Assembly (NCBI GenBank): GCA_030147525.1
Contig: JASBVF010000002.1
Span: 62,001-126,000, forward strand
From: Bacteroidota bacterium
GTDB lineage: Bacteria; Bacteroidota; Bacteroidia; Chitinophagales; Saprospiraceae
Direction: 5' to 3'
DNA length: 64,000 bases
Every line of letters starts with the position of its first letter. The first letter of the stretch is position 1. Of this stretch, positions 35,783 through 44,725 are shown in pieces. Both the position numbers and the translations under genes were made by a program. The notes beneath the pieces are model-generated. The model did no database searches. It saw nothing but the letters and a program-made list of their open reading frames with translations, and was not told the origin of the DNA.

Positions 35783-38017
35783 TCAATTCGCCTTTGCGGC
35801 AACACTGCCTTTCAATACAATTGCCATCCGGTCCAGCACCGTCACTTTGTCACTTCCTTCCTTAATTTTTATAAAACGATCCATCGGCACATCAGTGTAA
35901 ACCGACTTCGCTGGTCCCGGTTGCGCCCAACGGACTTCCACCGATTCAATTTTCTCCGCCGGCCCCAGACCGATCTCCTGCCGCAAACTCGCCGAACCGA
36001 AACTTGCACCCGTGCTGACTGACATCCAGATCGTTCGTTTGGCGCCTCCTTTTTGAATAACGTTGACAGCAATTTTAGAGCCGATGGCATCCCGGTTGCA
36101 GGTTGTACCTTCCAGCTCGATGTTGATCCAGTGGTTGCCCTGCGTACCCGGATTTTCAAATAAAAGATTGGCTGAAATATCGCCTTCGAAAGCTCCACCC
36201 ATCACCTCATAAATGTCCTGGTCGCCGTCGTTGTCAATATCCCCAAACGCAACACCGTGGCCCTTTTGGATATGGGCAAAACCATTCATGGAAATCTCCT
36301 CGAAACGCTTGCCGGCAACGTTGCGGAACATGCGGTTGGGAACCAGGCTTCTGAAATCCGGCTTGCCGGTGCCGAGGTAAAAATCCAGCCAGCCGTCGTT
36401 GTCCAGGTCGCCAAAATTGCAGCCCATGGCGTAAGTAATTTTATCAAGGCCGGCCTGCTTCGCCACGTCGGTAAACTTTTCATTGCCGTCGTTATGATAC
36501 AGGCGAAACCAATCGCCCTCAGGTTGCTGCCCCAGGTAATCCCGCAGCAAATCGCCGGCTGCGTCCTGCTGGAGATTTAACCCATAACCAACTACTACGA
36601 TGTCTTCCAGTCCGTCGCTGTCGTAGTCAAAAAGCCAGGTGGGGAAACTTAGCTGCGGATTTATAACGCCTGCCCTGACAGCAACATCTTCAAAGACGCC
36701 ATTGCCCCGGTTGATCAACAGGTTGTTAGCGCCAGCCATATTACTCAGAAAAATATCGGGCAAACGGTCGTTGTTGACATCACCTGCCGCACAGCCTTTG
36801 TAATAACTCTGAAAATCAACTTTCAATGGAGAGGCAACATTCGTGAAGGTGCCGTTACGGTTGTTTTTGTATAATTCATTAGGATGAAAAGTCTTGCCGG
36901 GAAAGCTTTCGTTCGCAATGTAGAGGTCCAGCCAGCCGTCGGCATCGAAATCCATCCAAACGCCCGTCTGGGTCGGGTGGAAAGACAACAGACCGGCCTC
37001 AATCGTCACATCGGTGAAGGTGCCGTCGCCATTGTTGCGAAGTAACGAATTTGGATGCGTCCCGCCAGCCAGCCAGCCACCCCGCAGAATGAAAACATCC
37101 CGGTCGCCGTCGTTGTCGTAGTCAGCATGCAAGGTGTTCAGCCCACTCACGATACCATCAAGGTTGGCTTCATGTGTACGCTCCGTAAAAGTGCCGTCAC
37201 CATTATTTTTAAAAAAACGAACCGGATCGCTCAAGCCGTAGGAGGTCATGAACAAATCGAGATTCCCATCCTGGTCAAAATCCTCGATGCAAACGCCGCC
37301 GGAAAGGCCCATCACGTCGAGCCCCAGCGGAATGGCGATGTCTCTGAACTTCAGGTCGCCTTTTGATTCAAAAAGCCTCGTCGGCACCAGCCACTTTGCC
37401 GGCACACCATCAGGGTAAAGCCCAAGGTTCATGTAGGCGATATTCAGCAACCAACGGGTCTGGAGATCTTCCGGGAAGGCTGTCAGAATTTGCTCGTAAA
37501 TTTTGATCGCCGTCTCCGGCCCCGACTTGAATTTGTACACCCCTTCGCCTTGAATGGGCAGAATGCATGACTCGGCATTGTGTTGCTGAATACAGTTTTG
37601 CTGTTCTCCGAGGCGCAGGTAACTCAGGGCCAGCAGCTCGAAAAGGACCTTATTCCCCTCGTTCATTTGATTTTGCACCATTGTTACTGCTTCGGCAAAT
37701 TGGATGGTTGCAGCTTCCGTTTTCCCGGCATACAGCAATTGCTCGCCGTATTTGAATTTGGCAACAGCGAGCTGATCCGGCGGCAGATCGGCTTCGATCT
37801 GCTGCCGGATCATTTCCGCTTTTCGGGTATTCAGGTGGTAGCACAGGTCAGGGTCTGCGTTTACGGCAATGCTGTCGAGGATGGCAATCATCCGCTGATG
37901 CCCGGAAGTAGAGGCGGGAGGAAGGCTTTTTTCCTGGCTGGGTTCATTCTTGCAGGCAAGAAAAAATAAAGTGGTGAAGGCTAAAAATGCGAGACCTGGT
38001 GAAAATAGTTTTGGCAT
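35783..38017 (-). CDS. CRTAC1-family lipoprotein with TPR-like N-terminus
   Basis: 744 residues from the ATG at 38017; an upstream GTG is less likely because the lipoprotein signal starts at the ATG (MPKLFSPGLAFLAFTTLFFLAC). Residues ~40-220 are helical with a TPR-like look (KYGEQLLYAGKTEAATIQFAE, FELLALSYLRLGE, IYEQILTAFPEDLQTRWLLN). FG-GAP/VCBS repeats follow with FDQDGNLDLFMTSYG, DYDNDGDRDVFIL and DFDADGWLDLYIAN. An ASPIC/UnbV domain is near the C-terminus (RDAIGSKIAVNVIQ, GLGPAEKIESVEVRW). It is probably exported and lipid-anchored. The ligand is unknown. It is convergent with the other CRTAC1-type unit. Confidence 0.88.
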   Translation of the reverse strand: MPKLFSPGLAFLAFTTLFFLACKNEPSQEKSLPPASTSGHQRMIAILDSIAVNADPDLCYHLNTRKAEMIRQQIEADLPPDQLAVAKFKYGEQLLYAGKTEAATIQFAEAVTMVQNQMNEGNKVLFELLALSYLRLGEQQNCIQQHNAESCILPIQGEGVYKFKSGPETAIKIYEQILTAFPEDLQTRWLLNIAYMNLGLYPDGVPAKWLVPTRLFESKGDLKFRDIAIPLGLDVMGLSGGVCIEDFDQDGNLDLFMTSYGLSDPVRFFKNNGDGTFTERTHEANLDGIVSGLNTLHADYDNDGDRDVFILRGGWLAGGTHPNSLLRNNGDGTFTDVTIEAGLLSFHPTQTGVWMDFDADGWLDLYIANESFPGKTFHPNELYKNNRNGTFTNVASPLKVDFQSYYKGCAAGDVNNDRLPDIFLSNMAGANNLLINRGNGVFEDVAVRAGVINPQLSFPTWLFDYDSDGLEDIVVVGYGLNLQQDAAGDLLRDYLGQQPEGDWFRLYHNDGNEKFTDVAKQAGLDKITYAMGCNFGDLDNDGWLDFYLGTGKPDFRSLVPNRMFRNVAGKRFEEISMNGFAHIQKGHGVAFGDIDNDGDQDIYEVMGGAFEGDISANLLFENPGTQGNHWINIELEGTTCNRDAIGSKIAVNVIQKGGAKRTIWMSVSTGASFGSASLRQEIGLGPAEKIESVEVRWAQPGPAKSVYTDVPMDRFIKIKEGSDKVTVLDRMAIVLKGSVAAKAN

Positions 38018-38107
38018 TTTCCGGTTGGTTGAAAGTTGATGAAAGAAAAATTTTATCTGCTTGGGCACTTCGGTTTTTGCCTCTGATGGCGCCGATTCAA
38101 TCGGTTT

Positions 38108-38150
38108 TACTCCACGGATTTTTTATTTTTCATAAAAAATCCGTGGAGTA
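38108..38150. repeat. Perfect 19-bp inverted repeat
   Basis: Left arm TACTCCACGGATTTTTTAT, five-base loop, then the exact reverse complement. It lies between the 160-aa lipoprotein gene (stop at 38199) and the CRTAC1-type start and probably ends the former's transcript. Confidence 0.85.
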
Positions 38151-38198
38151 CATCCCGACAGCCCAATACAATTAACTGCTTGGGGTTTGGTTCAGAAA

Positions 38199-38681
38199 TC
38201 AGTTGGCTTTTACAAACCCCTTCATTCCTCCGCCCCCACCAACTACGAAATACTGCAGCGTGTCGTTATCCATTTTTACAATCGTACAGCAGGTTCTTTC
38301 CTTGCCATTATCGAGGTAAAAACAAATATCCGAGTTGGTCAGGTTGCAGACCGTGCAGTCCGTAGGAGAACCCCACACACCCTTGTCCACGACTTTCCCG
38401 TCCGCTACGATGGTGTACTTCATGTCCCCTGCATCGCTGCCCAGAAGCTGCAACTGCTTTCCTGACTCGGTGTAGGAAGTCCAGTTGCCGGCAAGCTGAT
38501 TCGTCATGGTTGCGTTAACAGGCGAAGCATTGACTTCAGCCATACGCCTGGCAGCGTCTGCCGGTAATTCGGTTTCGCTAGTAGCATCGGATTCGCCGGA
38601 TGCCTGATCGCCAGTGCCTTCCTGGCAGGCAAACAGCATACAGCACAGCACAAAAAATGTGAATTGCAGAAATGATTTCAT
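38199..38681 (-). CDS. Hypothetical lipoprotein
   Basis: 160 residues. The signal FTFFVLCCMLFACQEG has a lipobox-like end with Cys near 20. An acidic Ser/Thr-rich linker follows (GDQASGESDATSETELP). The mature domain begins with ALAGNWTSYTESGKQLQLLG-type lipocalin-like text (seen as NQLAGNWTSYTESGKQ) and continues with strands such as MKYTIVADGKVVDKGVW and DICFYLDNGKERTCCTI. It has six cysteines in the second half (TDCTVC, ICF, RTCCTI). The family is not recognised; a small beta-barrel copper- or ligand-binding lipoprotein is possible but unproved. It is transcribed alone and bounded by a 19-bp inverted repeat. Confidence 0.75.
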   Translation of the reverse strand: MKSFLQFTFFVLCCMLFACQEGTGDQASGESDATSETELPADAARRMAEVNASPVNATMTNQLAGNWTSYTESGKQLQLLGSDAGDMKYTIVADGKVVDKGVWGSPTDCTVCNLTNSDICFYLDNGKERTCCTIVKMDNDTLQYFVVGGGGGMKGFVKAN

Positions 38682-39113
38682 AAAAAAATTAAGTGAAGTG
38701 ATAACTGGTGAAAAAATTAGTTCAAAAAAGCAGCCAAAGGTCAGCCTTCTTTTTTAAATCTTTCAAGTTTTTTTCAAATATGAGTTTGTCCTGACAAGTA
38801 CTTCATTCGGGCATCAAAATCGCTGATGACACAGGAGTTCTCCGTTTGCGTGCAGCTTTGATTGAAATTTGATTTCTCAAAAAAGCAAAGGCGCTGAACA
38901 TTCAGACAAGCACCCGTAGAAACTGTGTTATTTTTCCGGCAGTTCTTCAAATATGATCACCAAACCAATAACCCGGCCACAGCGAATACAGGAAACGCCT
39001 GCCATTACTCATTTCTTATTTAAAAGCAGCCATTCAAACCTCATTTTACCGGCTGCAAAGGTATCTTTGACGTTCCGATTCTTTTATCAGCCACATTACA
39101 AATACCTGAAACT
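38682..39113. other. Intergenic region without a gene
   Basis: 432 A/T-rich bases between divergent genes. I see no credible ORF or RNA gene. The only clear signal is the -7 match at 39062-39069. Confidence 0.5.
39062..39069 (+). promoter_or_regulatory. Candidate -7 element for the S9 peptidase gene
   Basis: TATCTTTG, a full TAnnTTTG match, 44 bases before the ATG. The -33 region has no TTG. Confidence 0.5.
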
Positions 39114-41552
39114 ATGCAACGAATCACCATTTTAATGCTCACAATTTTAGGGTCGTTCCTGACCAAAGAACTGACTGCACAATCCGCCGGCGGTTACCAA
39201 ACCCCGCCCAAAGCCATCGCTGACCTGATTGACGCCGCCCCGACACCGGGCATCTCGCTCAGTCCCGATCATCAGTGGATGCTGCAAATGGAGCGCCCCA
39301 GCCTGCCTTCCATCGAGGAAGTGGCGCAGGAGGAACTCCGCCTCGCCGGCATTCGCATCAATCCCCGGACAAATGGCGCCAGCCGTTCGTCGTACTACAT
39401 CGGACTGATGCTACGATCCATGCAATCCAAAAAATTTGAACCGACCGCCATCAGCGGCCTGCCGGAAAATGCCAGAATCGAAAACGTAAGCTGGTCGCCG
39501 GACGGCAGCACCATCGCATTTCTGAACACCGTCACTGATGGCATCGAACTTTGGGCCATCGACGTTAAAACTGCCCGTGCCCGTCGCCTGACCGGCGCTG
39601 TGGTCAACGATGCGCTACGGAGTCCGTACACTTGGTTTTCTGACGGTAAAACATTGATCTACAAACAGATACCAAACACCCGTGGCCCCGTGCCACAGAA
39701 ACCTACCATACCCGCCGGCCCAACCATCCAGGTCAATGACGGCGTGGCAGCACCCGTCAGAACCTACCAGGATTTGCTGAATAATAAATTTGATGAAACG
39801 CTGTTCGAGTATTTCACTACAGCCACGTTGACCGTACTGGACCTTGCCACCGGCAAGGAATCACCGTTCGCCACCGGTATTTTCAGCAGTGTTTCGCCCT
39901 CGCCCGACGGTAACTACGTTCTGATTTCAGAAGTGAAAAAACCATTTTCCTACATCGTACCGTACTACCGTTTTCCTTCAACCGTAACGATCTACGACCG
40001 CAGCGGCAAAATCATCCGACAGGTAGCCAACCTGCCGGCCGCTGAGAACATCCCAACTGGTTTCGGCGCCGTGGCGGAAGGCCCCAGAAGCTTCACCTGG
40101 CGCTCCGACAAGCCCGCCTCGCTTTACTGGGTGGAAGCGCAGGACGGCGGTGATCCCAAAAAAGAAGCCGCCATCCGGGATAAAATGTTTCACCTTGAAG
40201 CCCCCTTCAGCGGCAAGCCTGTAGAGGGCATCACTTTCAGCCTGCGCTACGGCGGTGTCACCTGGGGAAATGATAACCTGGCACTTGCCTACGAAAACTG
40301 GTGGTCAACCCGCCGGGAGATTACCCGCCGCTGGCAGCCCGGCAATGCCGCAGCAGCGCCCGAAGTACTCTTCGACCGCTCCTCCGAAGACCGGTACAAC
40401 GACCCCGGCAATTTTGAAACAAAAAGAAATCAGTTTGGCGAGTATGTTTTGATGACCGCCGATAACGGCCAAACCCTTTTCCTTACCGGCCAGGGCGCTT
40501 CGCCGGAAGGCAACCGGCCTTTCGTTGATAAATTTAATTTGAAAGCAAAGAAAACCGAGCGGCTTTGGCGTTCGGAGGCGCCGTACTACGAGTCGCCTGT
40601 TTCCATCCTGGACGAGTCGAAGGGCATCGTGCTGACGCAGCGGGAAGCCAACTACGAGCCGCCGAATTTTTTCCTTCGGAATGTGAAAAACGGCAGCCTC
40701 ACGCAGGTGACGTATTTCCCCAACCCCTTCGAGTCGCTGAAGGGTGTTTCAAAGGAACTCATTAAATTCAAACGGGCCGATGGGTTGGAAATGACCGGAA
40801 CGCTCTACCTGCCTGCCAATTACAACAAAGAAAAAGACGGCCGCCTGCCGGTGCTGATGTGGGCCTATCCCCGTGAGTACAAAAGTGCTGACGCCGCCGG
40901 ACAGGTGACCGGTTCGCCTTACTCGTTCATCCGCACGAGCTGGGCATCACCGGTACTTTGGGTGACGCAGGGTTACGCCGTATTCGACAATGTGGCCATG
41001 CCTGTCATCGGCGAGGGAGAGGAAGAGCCGAATGAAAAATTCGTCGAACAACTGCGGGCCAACGCAGAGGCTGCCATCAACACCATCGTGGAAATGGGAG
41101 TCGGCGACCGGGACCGGATTGGCGTGGGTGGCCACTCTTACGGCGCTTTCATGACCGCTAACTTACTGGCACACACGGACTTATTCGCTGCCGGTATCGC
41201 CCGTAGCGGCGCCTACAACCGCACGCTGACACCCTTCGGCTTTCAAGCGGAAGAACGCACTTACTGGGAAACGCCGGAGACGTATTACAAAATGTCGCCC
41301 TTCAATTTTGCCGATAAAATCAAGGAACCCATGCTGCTCATTCACGGCGAGGCCGACAACAATTCCGGCACTTTCCCTATCCAAAGTGAGCGGATGTACG
41401 CAGCCATGAAAGGCCACGGCGCCACCGTCCGGCTGGTGATGCTGCCCGGCGAAAGCCACGGTTACCGTGCGAAAGAATCGATCATGCACATGGCCTGGGA
41501 AATGGATCAGTGGCTGGATAAATTTGTGAAACAAGCTGAGGCGAAACCATAA
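39114..41552 (+). CDS. Secreted S9 family (prolyl oligopeptidase-type) peptidase
   Basis: 812 residues with a signal peptide (ILMLTILGSFLTKELTAQ). Residues ~30-530 form a WD/beta-propeller-like N-terminal domain (VSWSPDGSTIAFLN, SVSPSPDGNYVLISE). The C-terminal alpha/beta hydrolase domain carries the catalytic triad: Ser675 in GGHSYGAFM, Asp748 in HGEADNNSG and His782 in ESHGY. The features RADGLEMTGTLYLPANY and LPVLMWAYPREYK recall the glutamyl-endopeptidase-like subgroup of S9 rather than true prolyl oligopeptidases. It probably degrades peptides in the periplasm. It is a single gene followed by a large inverted repeat that overlaps its stop codon. Confidence 0.9.
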   Translation: MQRITILMLTILGSFLTKELTAQSAGGYQTPPKAIADLIDAAPTPGISLSPDHQWMLQMERPSLPSIEEVAQEELRLAGIRINPRTNGASRSSYYIGLMLRSMQSKKFEPTAISGLPENARIENVSWSPDGSTIAFLNTVTDGIELWAIDVKTARARRLTGAVVNDALRSPYTWFSDGKTLIYKQIPNTRGPVPQKPTIPAGPTIQVNDGVAAPVRTYQDLLNNKFDETLFEYFTTATLTVLDLATGKESPFATGIFSSVSPSPDGNYVLISEVKKPFSYIVPYYRFPSTVTIYDRSGKIIRQVANLPAAENIPTGFGAVAEGPRSFTWRSDKPASLYWVEAQDGGDPKKEAAIRDKMFHLEAPFSGKPVEGITFSLRYGGVTWGNDNLALAYENWWSTRREITRRWQPGNAAAAPEVLFDRSSEDRYNDPGNFETKRNQFGEYVLMTADNGQTLFLTGQGASPEGNRPFVDKFNLKAKKTERLWRSEAPYYESPVSILDESKGIVLTQREANYEPPNFFLRNVKNGSLTQVTYFPNPFESLKGVSKELIKFKRADGLEMTGTLYLPANYNKEKDGRLPVLMWAYPREYKSADAAGQVTGSPYSFIRTSWASPVLWVTQGYAVFDNVAMPVIGEGEEEPNEKFVEQLRANAEAAINTIVEMGVGDRDRIGVGGHSYGAFMTANLLAHTDLFAAGIARSGAYNRTLTPFGFQAEERTYWETPETYYKMSPFNFADKIKEPMLLIHGEADNNSGTFPIQSERMYAAMKGHGATVRLVMLPGESHGYRAKESIMHMAWEMDQWLDKFVKQAEAKP

Positions 41553-41620
41553 CGATAAACGATGAACTATGAATGATGAACGGAGCTTTGTTCATCATTC
41601 ATCGTTCATCGTTTATCGTT
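41551..41620. repeat. 31-bp inverted repeat spanning two convergent stop codons
   Basis: The left arm (41551-41581) and right arm (41590-41620) are complementary except one position, with loop GGAGCTTT. Each arm is made of near-repeats of GATGAAC/GATAAAC. The outer ends overlap the stop codons of both flanking genes. Confidence 0.88.
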
Positions 41621-43859
41621 ATTCAAGCACCTGCCTCAGCCGCTCCAGGCTCTCCAAACTTTCCGGCGAGCCAATCGCACGGACGAGGTCCTCCCGCTCC
41701 CGCCTGGTCAGGTAAAATGAAATGGGCGAGTCTTTCAGCTCTTCGCTCGGATGATAAGTAAAGCGGATGATCTCAAAATGTTCCCGGCCGAGCAAATCGT
41801 AGATAAAACCGAGGTTATTGTCGTGCTCGTAGTCTTGCAGGCTCATGACCTTGAAAGCTATCTCCAGCGGGTTCAGGATGGTTTCAAAAACACCCTGATT
41901 TTTGCTGGACTGAATCTCCCGCTGCCGGTCAAATGCCCGCACCACGACAAACACCACGCCGCCGGTATTCTCCTGGATCCAATCTTTAAAAACGTGAATG
42001 AAACGGGTTGCTGATTTCAACCCGAAATTGTCCCGGAAACCTGCATCGAGCACCTCCACCGGCGGGTCGCTGGGCAGGTAAACATTGGGTAAAACGTAAG
42101 GGTACGTAGCGTTCATGCGTAGTGCTGTTGTAAACCGAAGGTTATCAGCACCTTGCGGAGCGAACAACCATCCAAAATCCACAGCATCCACCTGCACCGA
42201 ATGCGGCACATTCACCCCTGCCGGCTCCACCATCATGTAACTCACCGGCTGGGAAGAAATGACCAGGCGCCTCCCGTCATTGACGATGGAAGGCGTGATG
42301 AAAACCATGGGAATGACAGCCTCACGCTCGGGCTGCCGGTAATCGCCAATGGTTTTGTCCAGCACATACCCGGTATTTTCGTTCAGTGTTTTTTCAAAAA
42401 TATAGCCCCGGTCTTTTTTATAGCTGTAGCCGCCTTGCTCGAAGGTTGCCCAGGGTAGGAAAAGGTCATTGGTGACAATGGTGAAAGAGATGGGATTGAG
42501 CAAATCTTTGGAAATATTCTGAACATGGATGGGGTCGTAGGGATCTGTGTTTTCACCATTTTTTTGCCGCAAGACAAGCTCCCGGAAGTAAGTCGTTCCC
42601 ATCATTCCGCCCGAAGCTCCGGAAATCAGCATGGTGTGCTCAAGGAACTGCCCGTCGGTAAATTTTCCGGCACTTTGCAGCACCTGCGTAGCCCAGGTCG
42701 CAGCCTTCAGCCCGCCACCGCTCACGCAGAAAAAAACCATTTTGGGCTTACCCTTTCCCGGTTTGCTGACTTTTTGTTTCCATTTTTCTAAAATTTCCAG
42801 CGTTGCAAGCCGGTCGGACATGATCGTTTCCTCGTTGCAAACTGACTGGAGTGTATCTGCGTCATAAACCGCCGGAGCCGTCCCATAATCCATTCCGTAA
42901 GCCTTGTTTTTATGATGAAAAATATCGAAACGGGTCACCTGATTGATAACGATCATCAAAACGATGATGGCCGTTATCCGCCATTTGTTGAACCAGTAGG
43001 AAATGGCGCCGCCAATAGCGATCACCACACTCGCCAGTAAAAAAACGCTCGCCCCGGTCGGAAGCCGGAAAGCAGGCTGATCCATCAGCGCACCCAGTAA
43101 AACCAGAATAACCAGCGTGAATAACTGCACAATGAGTACATTAATGTGATTCTGCCGAAAAACCCGCAACAACAGCCGGGCATCGTAATGTGCCACACTA
43201 CGCACGATACGGGGCCGGAAACTTTCATTGAGGTAAGTATCAACCCGCCATTGGTTCCGGTTGAGCTTGATGTCTTCGATGATGGGAATATCCTCCTTCC
43301 CGGGAACAATGGCTCCCCCCAGACTTTGTGGTTTTTCTATTTTCAGCAGGCTGAAAATATCTTTGTTCGTAAAATTGAAATAAACGGAAATGATCAGCAC
43401 CAGCGTGATAAATCCTGCCATAAACCCTGCACTGTTCCACAGCACCTGGCTCAAATGGCCCAACTCATAGTAAAGCCCGAATCTTATTTGACAAAAAAGA
43501 AAAAGCGCCGCAAAGCACAGCGGCACAATGAGGTTATTAAATGCAAACTTCGTGAAAGGCCTCGCCAGCGAAGCCAGAAAAGAAAACCGGTAGGCACTCA
43601 GCAGATAGCTCGTCAGATTCCAGCTCATCACCAATGCTCCGAATCCGATACCAACGTAAAAAAAACTCATAAACCCTACCTCGCCCATGTATTCCGGCGA
43701 AAGAAAAAGATAGCGCAGACCGAACTTCCCCCCCAGGTCACCCGTTACCATCATTCCCAACAGCAACCAGGTGGCCAATAGCAACAGGTTGCTGCGCAGG
43801 TGCAAAATGAGCAGCTGGAATGGAAAAGAATAAATAAAATCGGTCATCCATTTTCGCAT
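41619..43859 (-). CDS. Multi-pass membrane protein with patatin-like phospholipase domain
   Basis: 746 residues from the ATG at 43859; a TTG 40 codons upstream adds a polar extension without support. Residues ~10-330 contain six or more membrane helices (LLLLATWLLLGMMV, LIVPLCFAALFLFC, VLIVQLFTLVILVLLGAL). The C-terminal half is patatin-like: oxyanion loop CVSGGGLKAA (~370), nucleophile Ser416 in SGASGGMMG and Asp605 in DAGFRDNFG, which together make the Ser-Asp dyad. Patatin-like enzymes hydrolyse acyl lipids. The long membrane part suggests action on membrane phospholipids at the inner membrane face. Substrate and physiological role are unknown. It is convergent with the S9 peptidase gene. 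Confidence 0.85.
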   Translation of the reverse strand: MRKWMTDFIYSFPFQLLILHLRSNLLLLATWLLLGMMVTGDLGGKFGLRYLFLSPEYMGEVGFMSFFYVGIGFGALVMSWNLTSYLLSAYRFSFLASLARPFTKFAFNNLIVPLCFAALFLFCQIRFGLYYELGHLSQVLWNSAGFMAGFITLVLIISVYFNFTNKDIFSLLKIEKPQSLGGAIVPGKEDIPIIEDIKLNRNQWRVDTYLNESFRPRIVRSVAHYDARLLLRVFRQNHINVLIVQLFTLVILVLLGALMDQPAFRLPTGASVFLLASVVIAIGGAISYWFNKWRITAIIVLMIVINQVTRFDIFHHKNKAYGMDYGTAPAVYDADTLQSVCNEETIMSDRLATLEILEKWKQKVSKPGKGKPKMVFFCVSGGGLKAATWATQVLQSAGKFTDGQFLEHTMLISGASGGMMGTTYFRELVLRQKNGENTDPYDPIHVQNISKDLLNPISFTIVTNDLFLPWATFEQGGYSYKKDRGYIFEKTLNENTGYVLDKTIGDYRQPEREAVIPMVFITPSIVNDGRRLVISSQPVSYMMVEPAGVNVPHSVQVDAVDFGWLFAPQGADNLRFTTALRMNATYPYVLPNVYLPSDPPVEVLDAGFRDNFGLKSATRFIHVFKDWIQENTGGVVFVVVRAFDRQREIQSSKNQGVFETILNPLEIAFKVMSLQDYEHDNNLGFIYDLLGREHFEIIRFTYHPSEELKDSPISFYLTRREREDLVRAIGSPESLESLERLRQVLE

Positions 43860-43985
43860 GGTAAGGGCGTTTTTTATCGGAGTTCGTAATTCGGCCTTTG
43901 AGTTAGGTCCACCGTTGATTGATTCGATTTTAACCAGGTTTGAAACAACATTTGCCGAACGGCTGATTGTTTCTGCCAAGCTATG

Positions 43986-43993
43986 TACTTTTG
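43986..43993 (+). promoter_or_regulatory. Candidate -7 element for pth
   Basis: TACTTTTG matches TAnnTTTG, with a TTG 16 bases upstream, slightly closer than the usual 17-23. It predicts a ~80-base leader. Confidence 0.45.
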
Positions 43994-44078
43994 CGCCTCA
44001 AAAATAGCCTACTCACCAAAAGTGAACTTTTTTCAAAAAATACTTGAGCGTTTTTTCACGAAAACAGAACCTGACCCA

Positions 44079-44639
44079 ATGAAGTATCTCATTGCCGGCC
44101 TCGGAAATATGGGCGCCGATTACGATAATACCCGCCACAACGTTGGCTTCGAAGTGGTGGACCTGCTGGCCAAAGAGTTTGACACCACCTTCAAAAACGA
44201 TACGCTGGGCGACATCGCTGAGTTTCGTCACAAAGGCCGCACTTTTATTTTGCTGAAGCCTTCCACCTACATGAATCTCAGTGGAAAAGCCGTGCGTTAC
44301 TGGCTCCAGAAACAAAACATTCCGAAAGAAAATCTCCTCGTCGTGCTGGACGACCTGAACCTGCCCTTCGGTAAAATGCGACTGCGGGCCAAAGGCAGCG
44401 ACGGCGGTCACAACGGACTGAAAAGTATTGACCAATTAACAGGTGGCAATAATTACGCCCGGTTGCGCATCGGCATCGGCGATGAGTTTCATAAAGGCCA
44501 ACAGGTGAACTATGTTCTTGGCGAATGGAGCAAAGAAGAACAGGAAAGTTTACCTGATATTTTAAAAAAAGCCGCCGAAGGCGTGAAGGCTTTCGGCACG
44601 CTGGCGATCAACTTTGCCATGAACCAGGTGAATGGGTGA
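44079..44639 (+). CDS. pth: Peptidyl-tRNA hydrolase
   Basis: 186 residues from the ATG at 44079; the frame extends upstream but family members begin at MKYLIAGLGN. Pth frees tRNA from peptidyl-tRNA that dropped off the ribosome and is essential in most bacteria. The key elements are GLGNMGADYDNTRHNVGF (Asn and catalytic His), KPSTYMNLSG, VLDDLNLPFGKMRLR with the catalytic Asp, and GSDGGHNGLKSI. The length is normal. It ends in TGA at the edge of an 8-bp tandem array, and the HAD nucleotidase follows on the same strand. Confidence 0.96.
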   Translation: MKYLIAGLGNMGADYDNTRHNVGFEVVDLLAKEFDTTFKNDTLGDIAEFRHKGRTFILLKPSTYMNLSGKAVRYWLQKQNIPKENLLVVLDDLNLPFGKMRLRAKGSDGGHNGLKSIDQLTGGNNYARLRIGIGDEFHKGQQVNYVLGEWSKEEQESLPDILKKAAEGVKAFGTLAINFAMNQVNG

Positions 44640-44640
44640 G

Positions 44641-44701
44641 TGGGAGAATGGGAGAATGGGAGAATGAGAGAATGGGAGAATGGGAGAATGGGAGAATGGG
44701 A
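44641..44701 (+). repeat. 8-bp tandem array (TGGGAGAA) between pth and the HAD gene
   Basis: Seven full copies plus a partial one begin two bases after the pth stop. The fourth copy has TGAGAGAA. Because 8 is not a multiple of 3, any change in copy number shifts frames that run through it. Confidence 0.92.
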
Positions 44702-44725
44702 TTTATATTTCAAATGACTGTAAAA

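Noticed and set aside
43860-43979. 40-codon TTG-started extension of the patatin-like protein
   Set aside because: It is polar, has a rare start codon and is not needed for the membrane domain.
43983-44078. 32-residue extension of Pth
   Set aside because: The extension overlaps the candidate promoter and is absent from the family, whose members begin with the strand that leads to GLGN.
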